DNA of 64,000 nucleotides from Sporosarcina ureae (lineage in GTDB: Bacteria > Bacillota > Bacilli > Bacillales_A > Planococcaceae). Each line of letters begins with the position of its first letter. Position 1 is the first letter of the stretch. Shown one piece after another: positions 1-8,122 of the stretch. The stretch is from positions 2,310,001-2,374,000 of the forward strand of contig NZ_CP015207.1 of NCBI RefSeq assembly GCF_002101375.1, written 5' to 3'. The translations under genes were made by a program, and so were the position numbers. Under the pieces are notes generated by a model that saw only the letters and a list, made by a program, of their open reading frames with translations, ran no database searches and was not told the DNA's origin.

Positions 1-140
1 TTTTAGGCGGATACTTCCCACACCAACTCTCTACAGTACGGATTTCGTTCATGCTGGAGTATCAAAGCGCATGCACACATCCATCAAAATTCGCTGTCTT
101 CCGCTTACATTCAATGAATGTCGTTTTCTTTAGGGGGAAA

Positions 141-272
141 TGCTCATACTTTCTTCTAAGCGCTCATACTTCCACGACATCCGCTCATAAATCGCTATAG
201 GCGCTCTATCAATCCCCTAGAGCGCTCTATCCATCCATTTAACCGCTCTATGAAATGACACAAGCGCTCTAT
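141..272 (+). repeat. 21-bp phased box array 1
   Basis: Seven copies of an 8-base box (TGCTCATA, then CGCTCATA, then CGCTCTAT) start at about 141, 161, 182, 202, 223, 244 and 265, a spacing of 20-21 bp. The roughly 13-base spacers differ from one another. The array lies in a 410-bp gene-free stretch upstream of the lysine-catabolic operon. Bases 1-130 show nothing I recognise. The same box and spacing recur at 10261, 24195 and 48504. Confidence 0.85.
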
Positions 273-410
273 ACCCGTTATCTATTGTTGACCATCAAGT
301 GAATTTATCCCGAATATGTCTAGCTTTAAAGGAATAGGATGATATATTGTCGAACAATTCTAATAGAGACAACTGACGAAAATTATATCGAGCAGAGAGG
401 AGTAGTTTTG

Positions 411-1886
411 ATGAAGCTAACTAATTATATCGACGGCATGTGGCAGGAGGAAGCTGCTAGTTATACAGCTGTACTCAACCCGGCGAACGGGGATGAATTG
501 GCACAAGTACCTTTGTCAACGGATGAAGAGGTTCGGCGGGCGGTTGCTGCGGCGAAGGAAGCACAGAAGAAATGGGCTTTGGTGCCGGCACCGAAACGTG
601 CGGATTATCTCTATGAAATTGGCCGTATTATGAAAGGCAAAAAAGAACATCTAGCGCAAGTACTGACGAAGGAAATGGGTAAAGTCATAGAAGAGGCACG
701 TGGTGAAGTGCAAGAAGGGATTGACATGGCGTTCTACATGGCTGGAGAAGGTCGCCGATTGTTCGGTGAAACGGTTCCGTCTGAGTTGCAGGATAAGTTT
801 GCGATGAGTGTTCGAGCACCGATTGGCGTTGTGGGTCTGATCACTCCATGGAACTTTCCGATTGCCATTGCTACGTGGAAATCGTTCCCGGCAATTGTCG
901 CCGGAAATACATTCATTTGGAAACCGGCGACGGAAACGCCGTTGATGGCATATGAAATGGCGTTGATCTTTGAAGAAGCCGGCTTGCCGCGTGGTGTGGC
1001 GAATATCGTCTTTGGTTCAGGTGCAGATGTAGGCACTGCGCTGATCGAACATCCGGACGTACGGGTTATTTCATTTACCGGCTCGACGGAAACAGGACGT
1101 CACGTTGCGGAATTAGGCGGTCGCCATTTGAAGAAAGTATCTCTAGAAATGGGCGGCAAAAATGCGGTCATCGTGCTGGAAGATGCAGATATTGAACTAG
1201 CGGTAGAAGGAATTTTGTGGAGCGCATTTGGAACGGCAGGACAGCGCTGTACAGCTTGTAGTCGAGTCATCGTTCATGAAGATGTGAAAGAAGAATTGCA
1301 GAAACGTCTGATGGAGAGCATGAAAGACTTAACGATGGGCGGCGGTCTGGATGAAACGGTGAAAGTCGGTCCAGTGATCAATGAAAAGGCACTGGAGAAA
1401 ATCCAGCGCTATATCGAAATCGGTAAAAGTGAAGGTGCAAATCTAGTGGCAGGTGGAAATGTGCTGAATGAAGGGAAATTCGCGAATGGATATTATGTTG
1501 AGCCCACATTGTTTGCGGATGTCGCATGGGATAGCCGACTCGCGCAAGAAGAAATTTTTGGCCCAGTCGTTTCATTGATCACGGTCAGTAGTCTGGATGA
1601 AGCGATTGAAGTGAATAACAGCGTCGCGTATGGCTTGTCCAGTTCGATTTTCTCGCAAGATGTCAATAAAGTATTCCGCGCACAACGCGATCTGGATACA
1701 GGTATCGTCTATATCAACGCAGGCACGACAGGTGCGGAAATTCATTTGCCGTTTGGTGGAACGAAAGGGACAGGGAACGGTCATCGTGACTCCGGGGTCG
1801 CGGCACTCGATGTCTTTACGGAATGGAAGAGCATTTACATCGATTACAGCGGCAAGTTGCAACGCGCGCAAATCGATACGGAATGA
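411..1886 (+). CDS. NAD(P)-dependent aldehyde dehydrogenase, probably for aminoadipate semialdehyde
   Basis: A 491-residue member of the aldehyde dehydrogenase superfamily, usual length. The general-base Glu sits in LEMGGKN (about residue 246), the catalytic Cys in GQRCTACS (about residue 280), and the cofactor loop reads FTGSTETG. An upstream in-frame ATG exists at 339, but the ATG at 411 follows AGAGAGGAG at good spacing and opens with the usual NYIDG...N-terminal sheet, so I use 411. It precedes a lysine 6-dehydrogenase gene by 25 bp, so oxidation of allysine / piperideine-6-carboxylate to 2-aminoadipate is the likely job. That substrate is inferred from context. The family itself would also allow succinate-semialdehyde or betaine aldehyde. 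Confidence 0.9.
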   Translation: MKLTNYIDGMWQEEAASYTAVLNPANGDELAQVPLSTDEEVRRAVAAAKEAQKKWALVPAPKRADYLYEIGRIMKGKKEHLAQVLTKEMGKVIEEARGEVQEGIDMAFYMAGEGRRLFGETVPSELQDKFAMSVRAPIGVVGLITPWNFPIAIATWKSFPAIVAGNTFIWKPATETPLMAYEMALIFEEAGLPRGVANIVFGSGADVGTALIEHPDVRVISFTGSTETGRHVAELGGRHLKKVSLEMGGKNAVIVLEDADIELAVEGILWSAFGTAGQRCTACSRVIVHEDVKEELQKRLMESMKDLTMGGGLDETVKVGPVINEKALEKIQRYIEIGKSEGANLVAGGNVLNEGKFANGYYVEPTLFADVAWDSRLAQEEIFGPVVSLITVSSLDEAIEVNNSVAYGLSSSIFSQDVNKVFRAQRDLDTGIVYINAGTTGAEIHLPFGGTKGTGNGHRDSGVAALDVFTEWKSIYIDYSGKLQRAQIDTE

Positions 1887-1911
1887 ACTCACAGGAAGAA
1901 GGGATGAGCAG

Positions 1912-3060
1912 ATGAAAATTGTTGTATTAGGTGCGGGATTAATGGGAAAAGAAGTCGTGCGTGATTTAGTAAAGCAAGACGAAGTGAAGAAAGTGTATCT
2001 CGCGGACCGTGCGATTCGGCAAGCGGAAGATTTCGCCGAAGAATTAATGAATGAAAAGCTCGACATTTTATTGCTAGATGCGACGAATGAAGAGCAACTT
2101 AGCGACGTAATGGGATTGGGCGATATCGTTGTTAATGCACTGTTTTATACATTCAATGAAGCCGTCGCTCGTTGTGCAGTAGAACGAGGCGTACACGTTG
2201 TGGATCTAGGTGGACATATCGGCGGTGCAACGGAAAAAGTGCTTGCGCTACATGAACAAGCTATCGCAAAAGGTGTAACGCTAATTCCGGACCTCGGGGT
2301 GGCACCGGGTATGATTAATATTCTGGCAGGTTACGGCGCATCATTGCTGGATGAAACTCAGTCGATCAAACTTTACGTAGGTGGAGTTCCGGTCAAACCT
2401 GAGCCGCCACTGAATTATCATGTCGTCTTTTCATTGGAAGGGTTATTTGATCATTACACTGACACATCACGCGTTATGCGAAATGGCAAAGTGAAGGAAT
2501 TGCCTTCATTGTCGGAAATTGAAATGTTAGAATTCAACGGCTATGGCGAAATGGAAGCTTTCCATACATCAGGTGGTACGTCGACGTTGCTTGAGTCATT
2601 CCCTACTATTGAAACGCTAGAATACAAGACGATCCGTTACCCGGGTCATGCCGACAAAGTTCAAGTATTAGTGGATCTTGGCTTACTGTCTAGGGAATCC
2701 ACGATTCGTGTAGATGGTAGACCATTACGTGTGCGCGACGTCATGCTCGCTCATTTGACACCACAATTACGCCTTGGAGATAAATCGGATGCTGTATTAC
2801 TCCGCGTCATAGTTAGCGGGACGAAAGACAAGCAGCCGCATACGGTGACGTTCAATATGATTACCGAAAAAGATCAGAACACTAACGAAACGGCCATGGC
2901 ACTTGCGACGGCCAACACCATTTCCGTTGTAGCGCAAATGATTGGCAATGGTGTCATTACGAAAAGAGGCGCTTATCCACCAGAAAAAATCGTGCCTGGC
3001 GAACTGTATATACAAGAAATGAAGAAACGCGGAGTTGTTATTGACGTACAACAGGCCTGA
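1912..3060 (+). CDS. lysDH: L-lysine 6-dehydrogenase (saccharopine dehydrogenase fold)
   Basis: A 382-residue protein with an N-terminal Rossmann motif (VVLGAGLMGKEV) and the saccharopine dehydrogenase catalytic/C-terminal fold. Stretches such as VVNALFY, DLGGHIGG, IPDLGVAPGMINIL, FHTSGGTSTL and ITKRGAYPPEKIVPG closely match what I remember of Geobacillus lysine 6-dehydrogenase, which oxidises lysine to allysine with NAD. The ATG at 1912 follows GAAGAAGGG. A longer in-frame ORF begins at 1630 but overlaps the aldehyde dehydrogenase and lacks support. The operon context (aldehyde dehydrogenase before, acyl-CoA dehydrogenase after) fits lysine breakdown through 2-aminoadipate. Function is inferred from family resemblance. 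Confidence 0.85.
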   Translation: MKIVVLGAGLMGKEVVRDLVKQDEVKKVYLADRAIRQAEDFAEELMNEKLDILLLDATNEEQLSDVMGLGDIVVNALFYTFNEAVARCAVERGVHVVDLGGHIGGATEKVLALHEQAIAKGVTLIPDLGVAPGMINILAGYGASLLDETQSIKLYVGGVPVKPEPPLNYHVVFSLEGLFDHYTDTSRVMRNGKVKELPSLSEIEMLEFNGYGEMEAFHTSGGTSTLLESFPTIETLEYKTIRYPGHADKVQVLVDLGLLSRESTIRVDGRPLRVRDVMLAHLTPQLRLGDKSDAVLLRVIVSGTKDKQPHTVTFNMITEKDQNTNETAMALATANTISVVAQMIGNGVITKRGAYPPEKIVPGELYIQEMKKRGVVIDVQQA

Positions 3061-3139
3061 TACAGTATATACTGGTAGGAAAGCGTGGATTTAGATCTCA
3101 ATAGACCATCTCCTCGTATTTCTAAGGAGTGAAGTGAAC

Positions 3140-3745
3140 ATGCAACAAACATTGAATTCATCGCAGATGGGATTACAGCATCTCGCAACGAATCGACGGA
3201 CGGTAAATAGGTTATTCGAATTCGTACTAGTCGATTTCGGATTTCTCGACCATATTCCGTTTCCAATTATGCGTAAAGCACTCAAGAAAAACATCTTGCG
3301 TGCAGTCTACTTGACGGACGGCATCAACGTGTACGGCTATGCCATCTATCAGGAAATCCCCAAATACGGAGGCATTCACGTACTCTATTTGGCAATAGCG
3401 CCCGAATTTCGTTCGTATGGGTTAGGTAGCGTGATGCTTCGCCGTCTGGACGCGTTATCGCCAGCAGGAATACTACTGGAAGTGGAAGATCCGGACTTTT
3501 CCCGAAATGAAGAAGAATTATCTATTCGGACACGACGTATTGCATTTTATGAACGCAATGGACTGACACTTGATCAAACAGTGAAGCTGACAAATTTCAA
3601 GCATCCATTATTATTGATGACCACTTCAGAATTGCCCGCTTTGAACGAGCGCCAGTTTAGAAAGTTTTATCGACAGTTGTATAACCGCGTATATGGCCTA
3701 CCAGTCGGGCAGATTGCAGTGAACGCACGCATCAAAAAAGCCTAG
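3140..3745 (+). CDS. GNAT-family acetyltransferase-like protein
   Basis: A 201-residue protein with a GNAT-type motif A region around HVLYLAIAPEFRSYGLGSVML (residues about 76-96), where the acetyl-CoA pyrophosphate loop would be RSYGLGS. The ATG at 3140 has AAGGAG ten bases upstream; the alternative GTG at 3134 is too close to that site. It sits between lysine 6-dehydrogenase and acyl-CoA dehydrogenase genes and is probably co-transcribed with them. Its substrate is unknown. An N-acetylation step in lysine or aminoadipate metabolism is possible, but nothing in the sequence proves it. Confidence 0.75.
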   Translation: MQQTLNSSQMGLQHLATNRRTVNRLFEFVLVDFGFLDHIPFPIMRKALKKNILRAVYLTDGINVYGYAIYQEIPKYGGIHVLYLAIAPEFRSYGLGSVMLRRLDALSPAGILLEVEDPDFSRNEEELSIRTRRIAFYERNGLTLDQTVKLTNFKHPLLLMTTSELPALNERQFRKFYRQLYNRVYGLPVGQIAVNARIKKA

Positions 3746-3770
3746 TTTCATTGTAAAGGAGGACACGAAG

Positions 3771-4964
3771 ATGGACTTTACATTTACAGATGAACAGAAC
3801 ATGTTGCGACAGACAGCAAGACAGTTTGTGGATGCGGAAATTATGCCGCATATTGCGAAATGGGATACACAAGGTAGTTTTGACAAAGGAATTTGGAAAC
3901 GGCTCGCGGATCTTGGATTCATGGGCGTCTGCGTACCCGAAAAATATGGCGGCAGTGGGATGGATTATAATGCTTTGGCCATTTTATGCGAAGAACTCGA
4001 ACGTGGCGACACGGCTTTTCGCACTGCAGTTTCCGTACACATCGGTTTGAATTGCATGACGCTGATGCAGTGGGGAACGGAAGAGCAGAAGCAAAAGTAT
4101 TTAGTGCCACAAGCAAGAGGTGAGAAAATCGGTGCGTTCGGATTGACGGAACCTGGCGCTGGCTCGGATGTTTCTGCACTGCAAACGACGGCGGTTCGTG
4201 ACGGGGATACGTATGTATTGAACGGTCAGAAAACGTGGATTTCACTTTGTGATGCGGCAGACAATTTCCTCGTTTTCGCCTACACGGATAAATCGAAAAA
4301 ACATCACGGCATCAGCGCATTTATTGTTGAGCGGACCATGCCTGGATTTTCATCGAAGGCAATTAAAGGGAAGTACGGCATTCGTGCAGGTAACACGGGT
4401 GAGCTGTTTTTTGAAGACGTGCGCATACCCGCTGCCAACTTACTTGGTGAAGAAGGCGAAGGATTCAAAATTGCGATGGCGGCGCTTGATAACGGTCGTT
4501 TCACCGTGGCGGCTGGTGCAGTGGGCTTATTGTACGCCTGCCTTGAATCGAGCGTAGAGTACGCAACAACGCGTGAAACATTTGGAAAGAAAATAGGAGA
4601 ACACCAGCTTGTGCAACAGATGCTTGCGAAGATGGAAGCCGGTTATCAGATGAGTCGTCTTCTTGTTTATCGTGCGGGTGAGTTGAAGAATAGCGGTGTT
4701 CGGAATACGCGTGAGACGTCGCTCGCGAAGTGGCAAGCTTGTGATTTTGCTAACCAAGCAGCAGACGACGCAGTGCAGATCCATGGAGCGTACGGCTATT
4801 CGGATGAGTATCCAGTTGCACGGTATTTACGCAACTCCAAGGCGCCCGTCATTTACGAAGGCACACGTGAAATCCATACCATCATGCAAGCGGAGTATGT
4901 GCTTGGGGAGCGTAGTGATAAGAAGTTGAATCGTATGTTGCCTAAATGGCCGTTTGAGGAATGA
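3771..4964 (+). CDS. Acyl-CoA dehydrogenase (candidate glutaryl-CoA dehydrogenase)
   Basis: A 397-residue flavoprotein of the acyl-CoA dehydrogenase family, full length. The FAD/substrate loops GLTEPGAGSD and KTWISLCDAADNF, the C-terminal VQIHGAYGY motif and the catalytic Glu in IYEGTREIH (near residue 370) are all present. A strong AAAGGAGG lies upstream of the ATG and a terminator follows at once. It is the last gene of the lysine-catabolic cluster, so an attractive reading is oxidation of glutaryl-CoA to crotonyl-CoA at the end of the aminoadipate route. A short-chain or branched-chain acyl-CoA substrate is equally allowed by the family. Confidence 0.88.
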   Translation: MDFTFTDEQNMLRQTARQFVDAEIMPHIAKWDTQGSFDKGIWKRLADLGFMGVCVPEKYGGSGMDYNALAILCEELERGDTAFRTAVSVHIGLNCMTLMQWGTEEQKQKYLVPQARGEKIGAFGLTEPGAGSDVSALQTTAVRDGDTYVLNGQKTWISLCDAADNFLVFAYTDKSKKHHGISAFIVERTMPGFSSKAIKGKYGIRAGNTGELFFEDVRIPAANLLGEEGEGFKIAMAALDNGRFTVAAGAVGLLYACLESSVEYATTRETFGKKIGEHQLVQQMLAKMEAGYQMSRLLVYRAGELKNSGVRNTRETSLAKWQACDFANQAADDAVQIHGAYGYSDEYPVARYLRNSKAPVIYEGTREIHTIMQAEYVLGERSDKKLNRMLPKWPFEE

Positions 4965-5012
4965 AAATGATGCGGTGAGCCAGTATGTGTGGCTTACCGC
5001 ATCATTTTTTTG
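4964..5012 (+). terminator. Rho-independent terminator after the lysine operon
   Basis: The stem AATGATGCGGTGAGCCA pairs with TGGCTTACCGCATCATT (one G-T pair) across a short loop and runs into TTTTTT. It begins at the stop codon of the acyl-CoA dehydrogenase gene. Confidence 0.92.
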
Positions 5013-5088
5013 TGGAATTTATAGTTGTAATGCAATAGCACGATGAATATATACTAGTATGCGATGACGCTTCGACGTTCATCCCCAA

Positions 5089-5970
5089 TTAAGAACCGAC
5101 GAAATCTCCGCCATCCACATGTATCGTCTGCCCTGTCATATAACTTGAGTCCTGTGAAGCCAAGAAGACATAAGCGGGTGCGTTCTCAGCAGGCTGTCCA
5201 CGGCGTTTCATCGGGGTATCTGCTCCATGTTCAGCCACTGTTTTCGCATCGAATGTAGCAGGGATCAATGGTGTCCAGATTGGTCCGGGTGCTACTGCAT
5301 TCACTCGAATCCCTTTCTCCGATAGATTTAACGCCAATGAACGAGTAAAGCTTGTGATGGCTCCTTTTGTCGCGGAGTAATCAAGCAGTCCAGGCGATCC
5401 GTTATAGGCTGTAATCGAAGAAGTGTTGACTATGCAGTCGCCTTTTTTCATATGAGTAATGGCTGCTTTTGACATATAGAACAAGCCAAAAAAGTTCGTT
5501 TCAAACGTTTCCTTCAACTGCTCTTCCGTAATGTCTTCGATGGACTGTTGAGGGAATTGTTTTCCGGCATTATTGACCAGTATATTAAGATCACCAAAGT
5601 CGTCAATAACTTGGTTGATCAGCTGTTTACAGTTTTCATCGCTACTAATATCGGTTTGATATTTCTTCGATTTGCCACCATATTTCTCAATTAATTCAAT
5701 TGTTTTATCCGCATCTTCATCTTCCTGATCTGCCAAATAGGCGATGGCTACGTTCGCTCCTTCTTTCGCATAGGCAACGGCGACGGCACGACCAATTCCG
5801 CTGTCGCCACCTGTGATCAATGCCGTTTTGCCTTTAAGTTTCTCTGCACCCTTGAAGTTAGGATCATCATAAATTGGAGCGGGATGCATCTCTTCCTCGA
5901 CGCCAGGCTGCGTAGATTGTGTTTGTCCTGTTATATTGTCGTCGATTTTCTCGTATCGATCTTGACTCAT
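5089..5970 (-). CDS. Short-chain dehydrogenase/reductase, general-stress type
   Basis: A 293-residue classical SDR with the extended N-terminus seen in the Bacillus YhdF/YhxC/GsiB-region type of oxidoreductase. It has TGGDSGIGRAVA (cofactor glycine motif), NNAG, a Ser in NTSSITAY, and the catalytic YSATK. The C-terminus ends TGQTIHVDGGDFVGS. The ATG at 5970 follows GAGGATG; a longer frame to 6027 adds 19 residues that look untranslated. It diverges from the aminotransferase gene at 6125. Substrate unknown; NADP-linked reduction of a sugar or aldehyde is typical of the family. Confidence 0.88.
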   Translation of the reverse strand: MSQDRYEKIDDNITGQTQSTQPGVEEEMHPAPIYDDPNFKGAEKLKGKTALITGGDSGIGRAVAVAYAKEGANVAIAYLADQEDEDADKTIELIEKYGGKSKKYQTDISSDENCKQLINQVIDDFGDLNILVNNAGKQFPQQSIEDITEEQLKETFETNFFGLFYMSKAAITHMKKGDCIVNTSSITAYNGSPGLLDYSATKGAITSFTRSLALNLSEKGIRVNAVAPGPIWTPLIPATFDAKTVAEHGADTPMKRRGQPAENAPAYVFLASQDSSYMTGQTIHVDGGDFVGS

Positions 5971-6073
5971 GTGACATCCTCCTCGGTATATAGTTATCAA
6001 AAGTATTCCCTGATTGCCGGCGAACAAACATCCAGATATTCGATAGAAAATTAATCCAAGCTGTCTTTTTGCG

Positions 6074-6082
6074 TGTTATAAT
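6074..6082 (+). promoter_or_regulatory. Extended -10 promoter element upstream of the aminotransferase
   Basis: TGTTATAAT is an extended -10 box (TGN directly before TATAAT) about 40 bp before the ATG at 6125. I see no good -35 hexamer at 17 bp, as is usual for extended -10 promoters. Confidence 0.5.
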
Positions 6083-6124
6083 AAAGTCATTACGTACTAT
6101 ATAACAGCTAAGGAGCGTGTCTTC

Positions 6125-7297
6125 ATGAACTTTCAACCTTCCAAAAAAATGTCCATCTTCTCACCGGCGATCTTTGGTGATTTAAAAGCAGCCGCTGAGT
6201 TAAAAAAAGCGACAGGTGCGCAAGTCGTCGATTTAAGTCTTGGTAGCCCCGACCTTCCGCCTGACGAGCGTGTGCGTCAAGCGTTGTCTGAGCAAAGCGC
6301 ATTAGCATCATCTTACGGCTACACTCTCGGAGGGACGAAGCGGTTCCATGAAGCTGTCGCGAATTATTACAAGCGGCGGACAGGTGTCATCATTAACCCT
6401 CATACAGAAATATTGCAGACGATGGGTTCGCAGGAAGGTCTCGTTCATTTACCTTTCGCGTTCTGTGACGAAGGAGATTATATCCTCACGACGAATCCTG
6501 CCTACGTTGCCTATGACGCAGGAATTAAACTAGCGGGTGCCGTACCGTACTACATGCCATTGCTTGCGGAGAACGGCTTCTTGCCTAATCTCAAAGAAGT
6601 TCCAGAAGACGTGCTGAAAAAGACTAAACTACTTATCTTGAACTTACCAGGAAATCCGGTACCGGCCATGCCGAACGAAGCCTTTTTTGAAGAAGTCGTA
6701 GCGTTTGCGAAGAAATACGAAATCATCGTACTTCATGACGCAGCATACTCGGAATATTATTTCACGGGCGACCGTCCGGCAAGTTTCCTCACGACACCTG
6801 GCGCAATGGAAGTCGGTATGGAAATCAACTCGCTATCCAAAAGCTTCAGCTTGGCAGGTGCACGAATCGCTTACTTCGTTGGGAATGCAGACATGATCAA
6901 AGTGTTGCGCGAACTAAAATCCAATCTCGACTATGGAACATTCGGACCGATCCAAGAAGCAGCCATTGTCGCACTTGATAATGGAGAAGAAATCACAGAT
7001 CGCCTACGCGCAGAGTTCTCTAAACGTCATCACGCGTTAATGGACGGACTCGCATCATTGGGCTGGGAAACCACGCCGTCTGAAGGCGGTATGTTCGTCT
7101 GGGCAAAATATCCGTATGACCTAGACGATATAGAATTTGTTTTCGAAGTCATCAAACAAGCTGGCGTCGTCATGGTACCGGGCAGCATCTTTGGCACTGC
7201 CGGGGTAGGTTACGTCCGCCTTGCACTCGTGCAAAAAGTGGAATTGATTGAACAAGCGATTGAACAACTTAGAGAATTATCGATTGTGAGTGTATAA
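6125..7297 (+). CDS. PLP-dependent aminotransferase, class I/II
   Basis: A 390-residue fold-type I aminotransferase. It shows the N-terminal VVDLSLGSPDLPP, the NLPGNPVPA motif for the cofactor-ring Asn, HDAAYSEYYF for the Asp contacting the pyridine nitrogen, and the Schiff-base Lys in NSLSKSFSLAGAR. AAGGAG precedes the ATG. The sequence resembles the LL-diaminopimelate / aspartate aminotransferase-like group, often annotated only as aminotransferase. A role with the upstream lysine cluster (aminoadipate transaminase) is possible but it lies on its own transcription unit with its own promoter. Substrate not assignable. Confidence 0.88.
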   Translation: MNFQPSKKMSIFSPAIFGDLKAAAELKKATGAQVVDLSLGSPDLPPDERVRQALSEQSALASSYGYTLGGTKRFHEAVANYYKRRTGVIINPHTEILQTMGSQEGLVHLPFAFCDEGDYILTTNPAYVAYDAGIKLAGAVPYYMPLLAENGFLPNLKEVPEDVLKKTKLLILNLPGNPVPAMPNEAFFEEVVAFAKKYEIIVLHDAAYSEYYFTGDRPASFLTTPGAMEVGMEINSLSKSFSLAGARIAYFVGNADMIKVLRELKSNLDYGTFGPIQEAAIVALDNGEEITDRLRAEFSKRHHALMDGLASLGWETTPSEGGMFVWAKYPYDLDDIEFVFEVIKQAGVVMVPGSIFGTAGVGYVRLALVQKVELIEQAIEQLRELSIVSV

Positions 7298-7426
7298 ATA
7301 CTAGCGAGGGAGAGCGAGGTTTTCCGCTCTTCCTTTTTAGAATGAAAAAATGAGTCGGAACTAATTTGGTAATAGACGTTTACTATCGTAAACTACCTAT
7401 AGAAATGAAGTGGAGAGAGGAGGGAT

Positions 7427-8008
7427 ATGATGGACGAACAAGAAAAAGGCCGGATCCACAGAAAGAAAAACAACATTCAACCCCGTAGGAAAAAGCAGAG
7501 CATTGTGATCTGGAGCGTTGTCGCCATGGCCACTGTAATGTTTTTGCTACTCGTGCTACCGTTATTGCAAGAGTCGAATACTGAAAATGAAGAGATTGTA
7601 CCGGCTGTAGGTCTTTATGAAGATATAGAAAAAGTGCAACTAAAAGTGTTACAAGAGAAAGCGTTAGAAGATGGAAAAATCGAATACTTAATTGAAATAA
7701 ATAATGATACCAACAGGGTGATCCACCAGCCTACATTAACCTTCAGCTTCGAGGTGAAACTAGAGAAAGGTAGGGGAGAGAACCCCTTCAAGTACTCGAC
7801 TGATCTTGGACTGGAAATCGAACCGGGACAAAAAATGAAAATACCGCTTAAAGTCGATGTCAGTCTACTCAACCAGGAGAAGATCGATCCTGATCACATT
7901 ATGCTTGAGTTGAAAGGATATCTGGACGAACTGGAGCTTGAAAATCTATTTCACATAGGACGATCCATTAGCAACGTAGAAGGCGACAGACAATGGAAGA
8001 AGCTATGA
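7427..8008 (+). CDS. Membrane-anchored protein of unknown function
   Basis: A 193-residue protein that I do not recognise. Residues 1-25 are highly basic (KKNNIQPRRKKQS), then one hydrophobic segment (about residues 27-46, VIWSVVAMATVMFLLLVLPL) anchors it with the rest outside. The outer part looks like a beta-rich domain, perhaps immunoglobulin-like (YLIEINNDTNRVIHQPTL, EIEPGQKMKIPLKVDVSLL). AGAGAGGAGGG lies just before the ATG at 7427, with a second ATG directly after. A terminator follows, so it appears to be monocistronic. Confidence 0.75.
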   Translation: MMDEQEKGRIHRKKNNIQPRRKKQSIVIWSVVAMATVMFLLLVLPLLQESNTENEEIVPAVGLYEDIEKVQLKVLQEKALEDGKIEYLIEINNDTNRVIHQPTLTFSFEVKLEKGRGENPFKYSTDLGLEIEPGQKMKIPLKVDVSLLNQEKIDPDHIMLELKGYLDELELENLFHIGRSISNVEGDRQWKKL

Positions 8009-8010
8009 CC

Positions 8011-8052
8011 AAGCTAAAATGACTCTATAAAAGGAGTTTTTTAGCTTTTTTC
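8011..8052 (+). terminator. Rho-independent terminator
   Basis: AAGCTAAAA...ACTC pairs with GAGT...TTTTAGCTT and continues into a T run, directly after the membrane-anchored protein gene. Confidence 0.75.
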
Positions 8053-8122
8053 AATAGAATGTAACGGAATCAAAAATTTTCAGTCTACTCTAATACAAAG
8101 AAATTAAGAGGAGATGAAAACT

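Noticed and set aside
339..410. 24-residue N-terminal extension of the aldehyde dehydrogenase
   Set aside because: No ribosome site before 339; AGAGAGGAG precedes the ATG at 411.
1630..1911. N-terminal extension of the lysine dehydrogenase frame
   Set aside because: It overlaps the aldehyde dehydrogenase gene; the ATG at 1912 begins exactly at the Rossmann motif.
1572..2066. 164-codon antisense open frame
   Set aside because: Shadow of two well-supported genes with no ribosome site or family.
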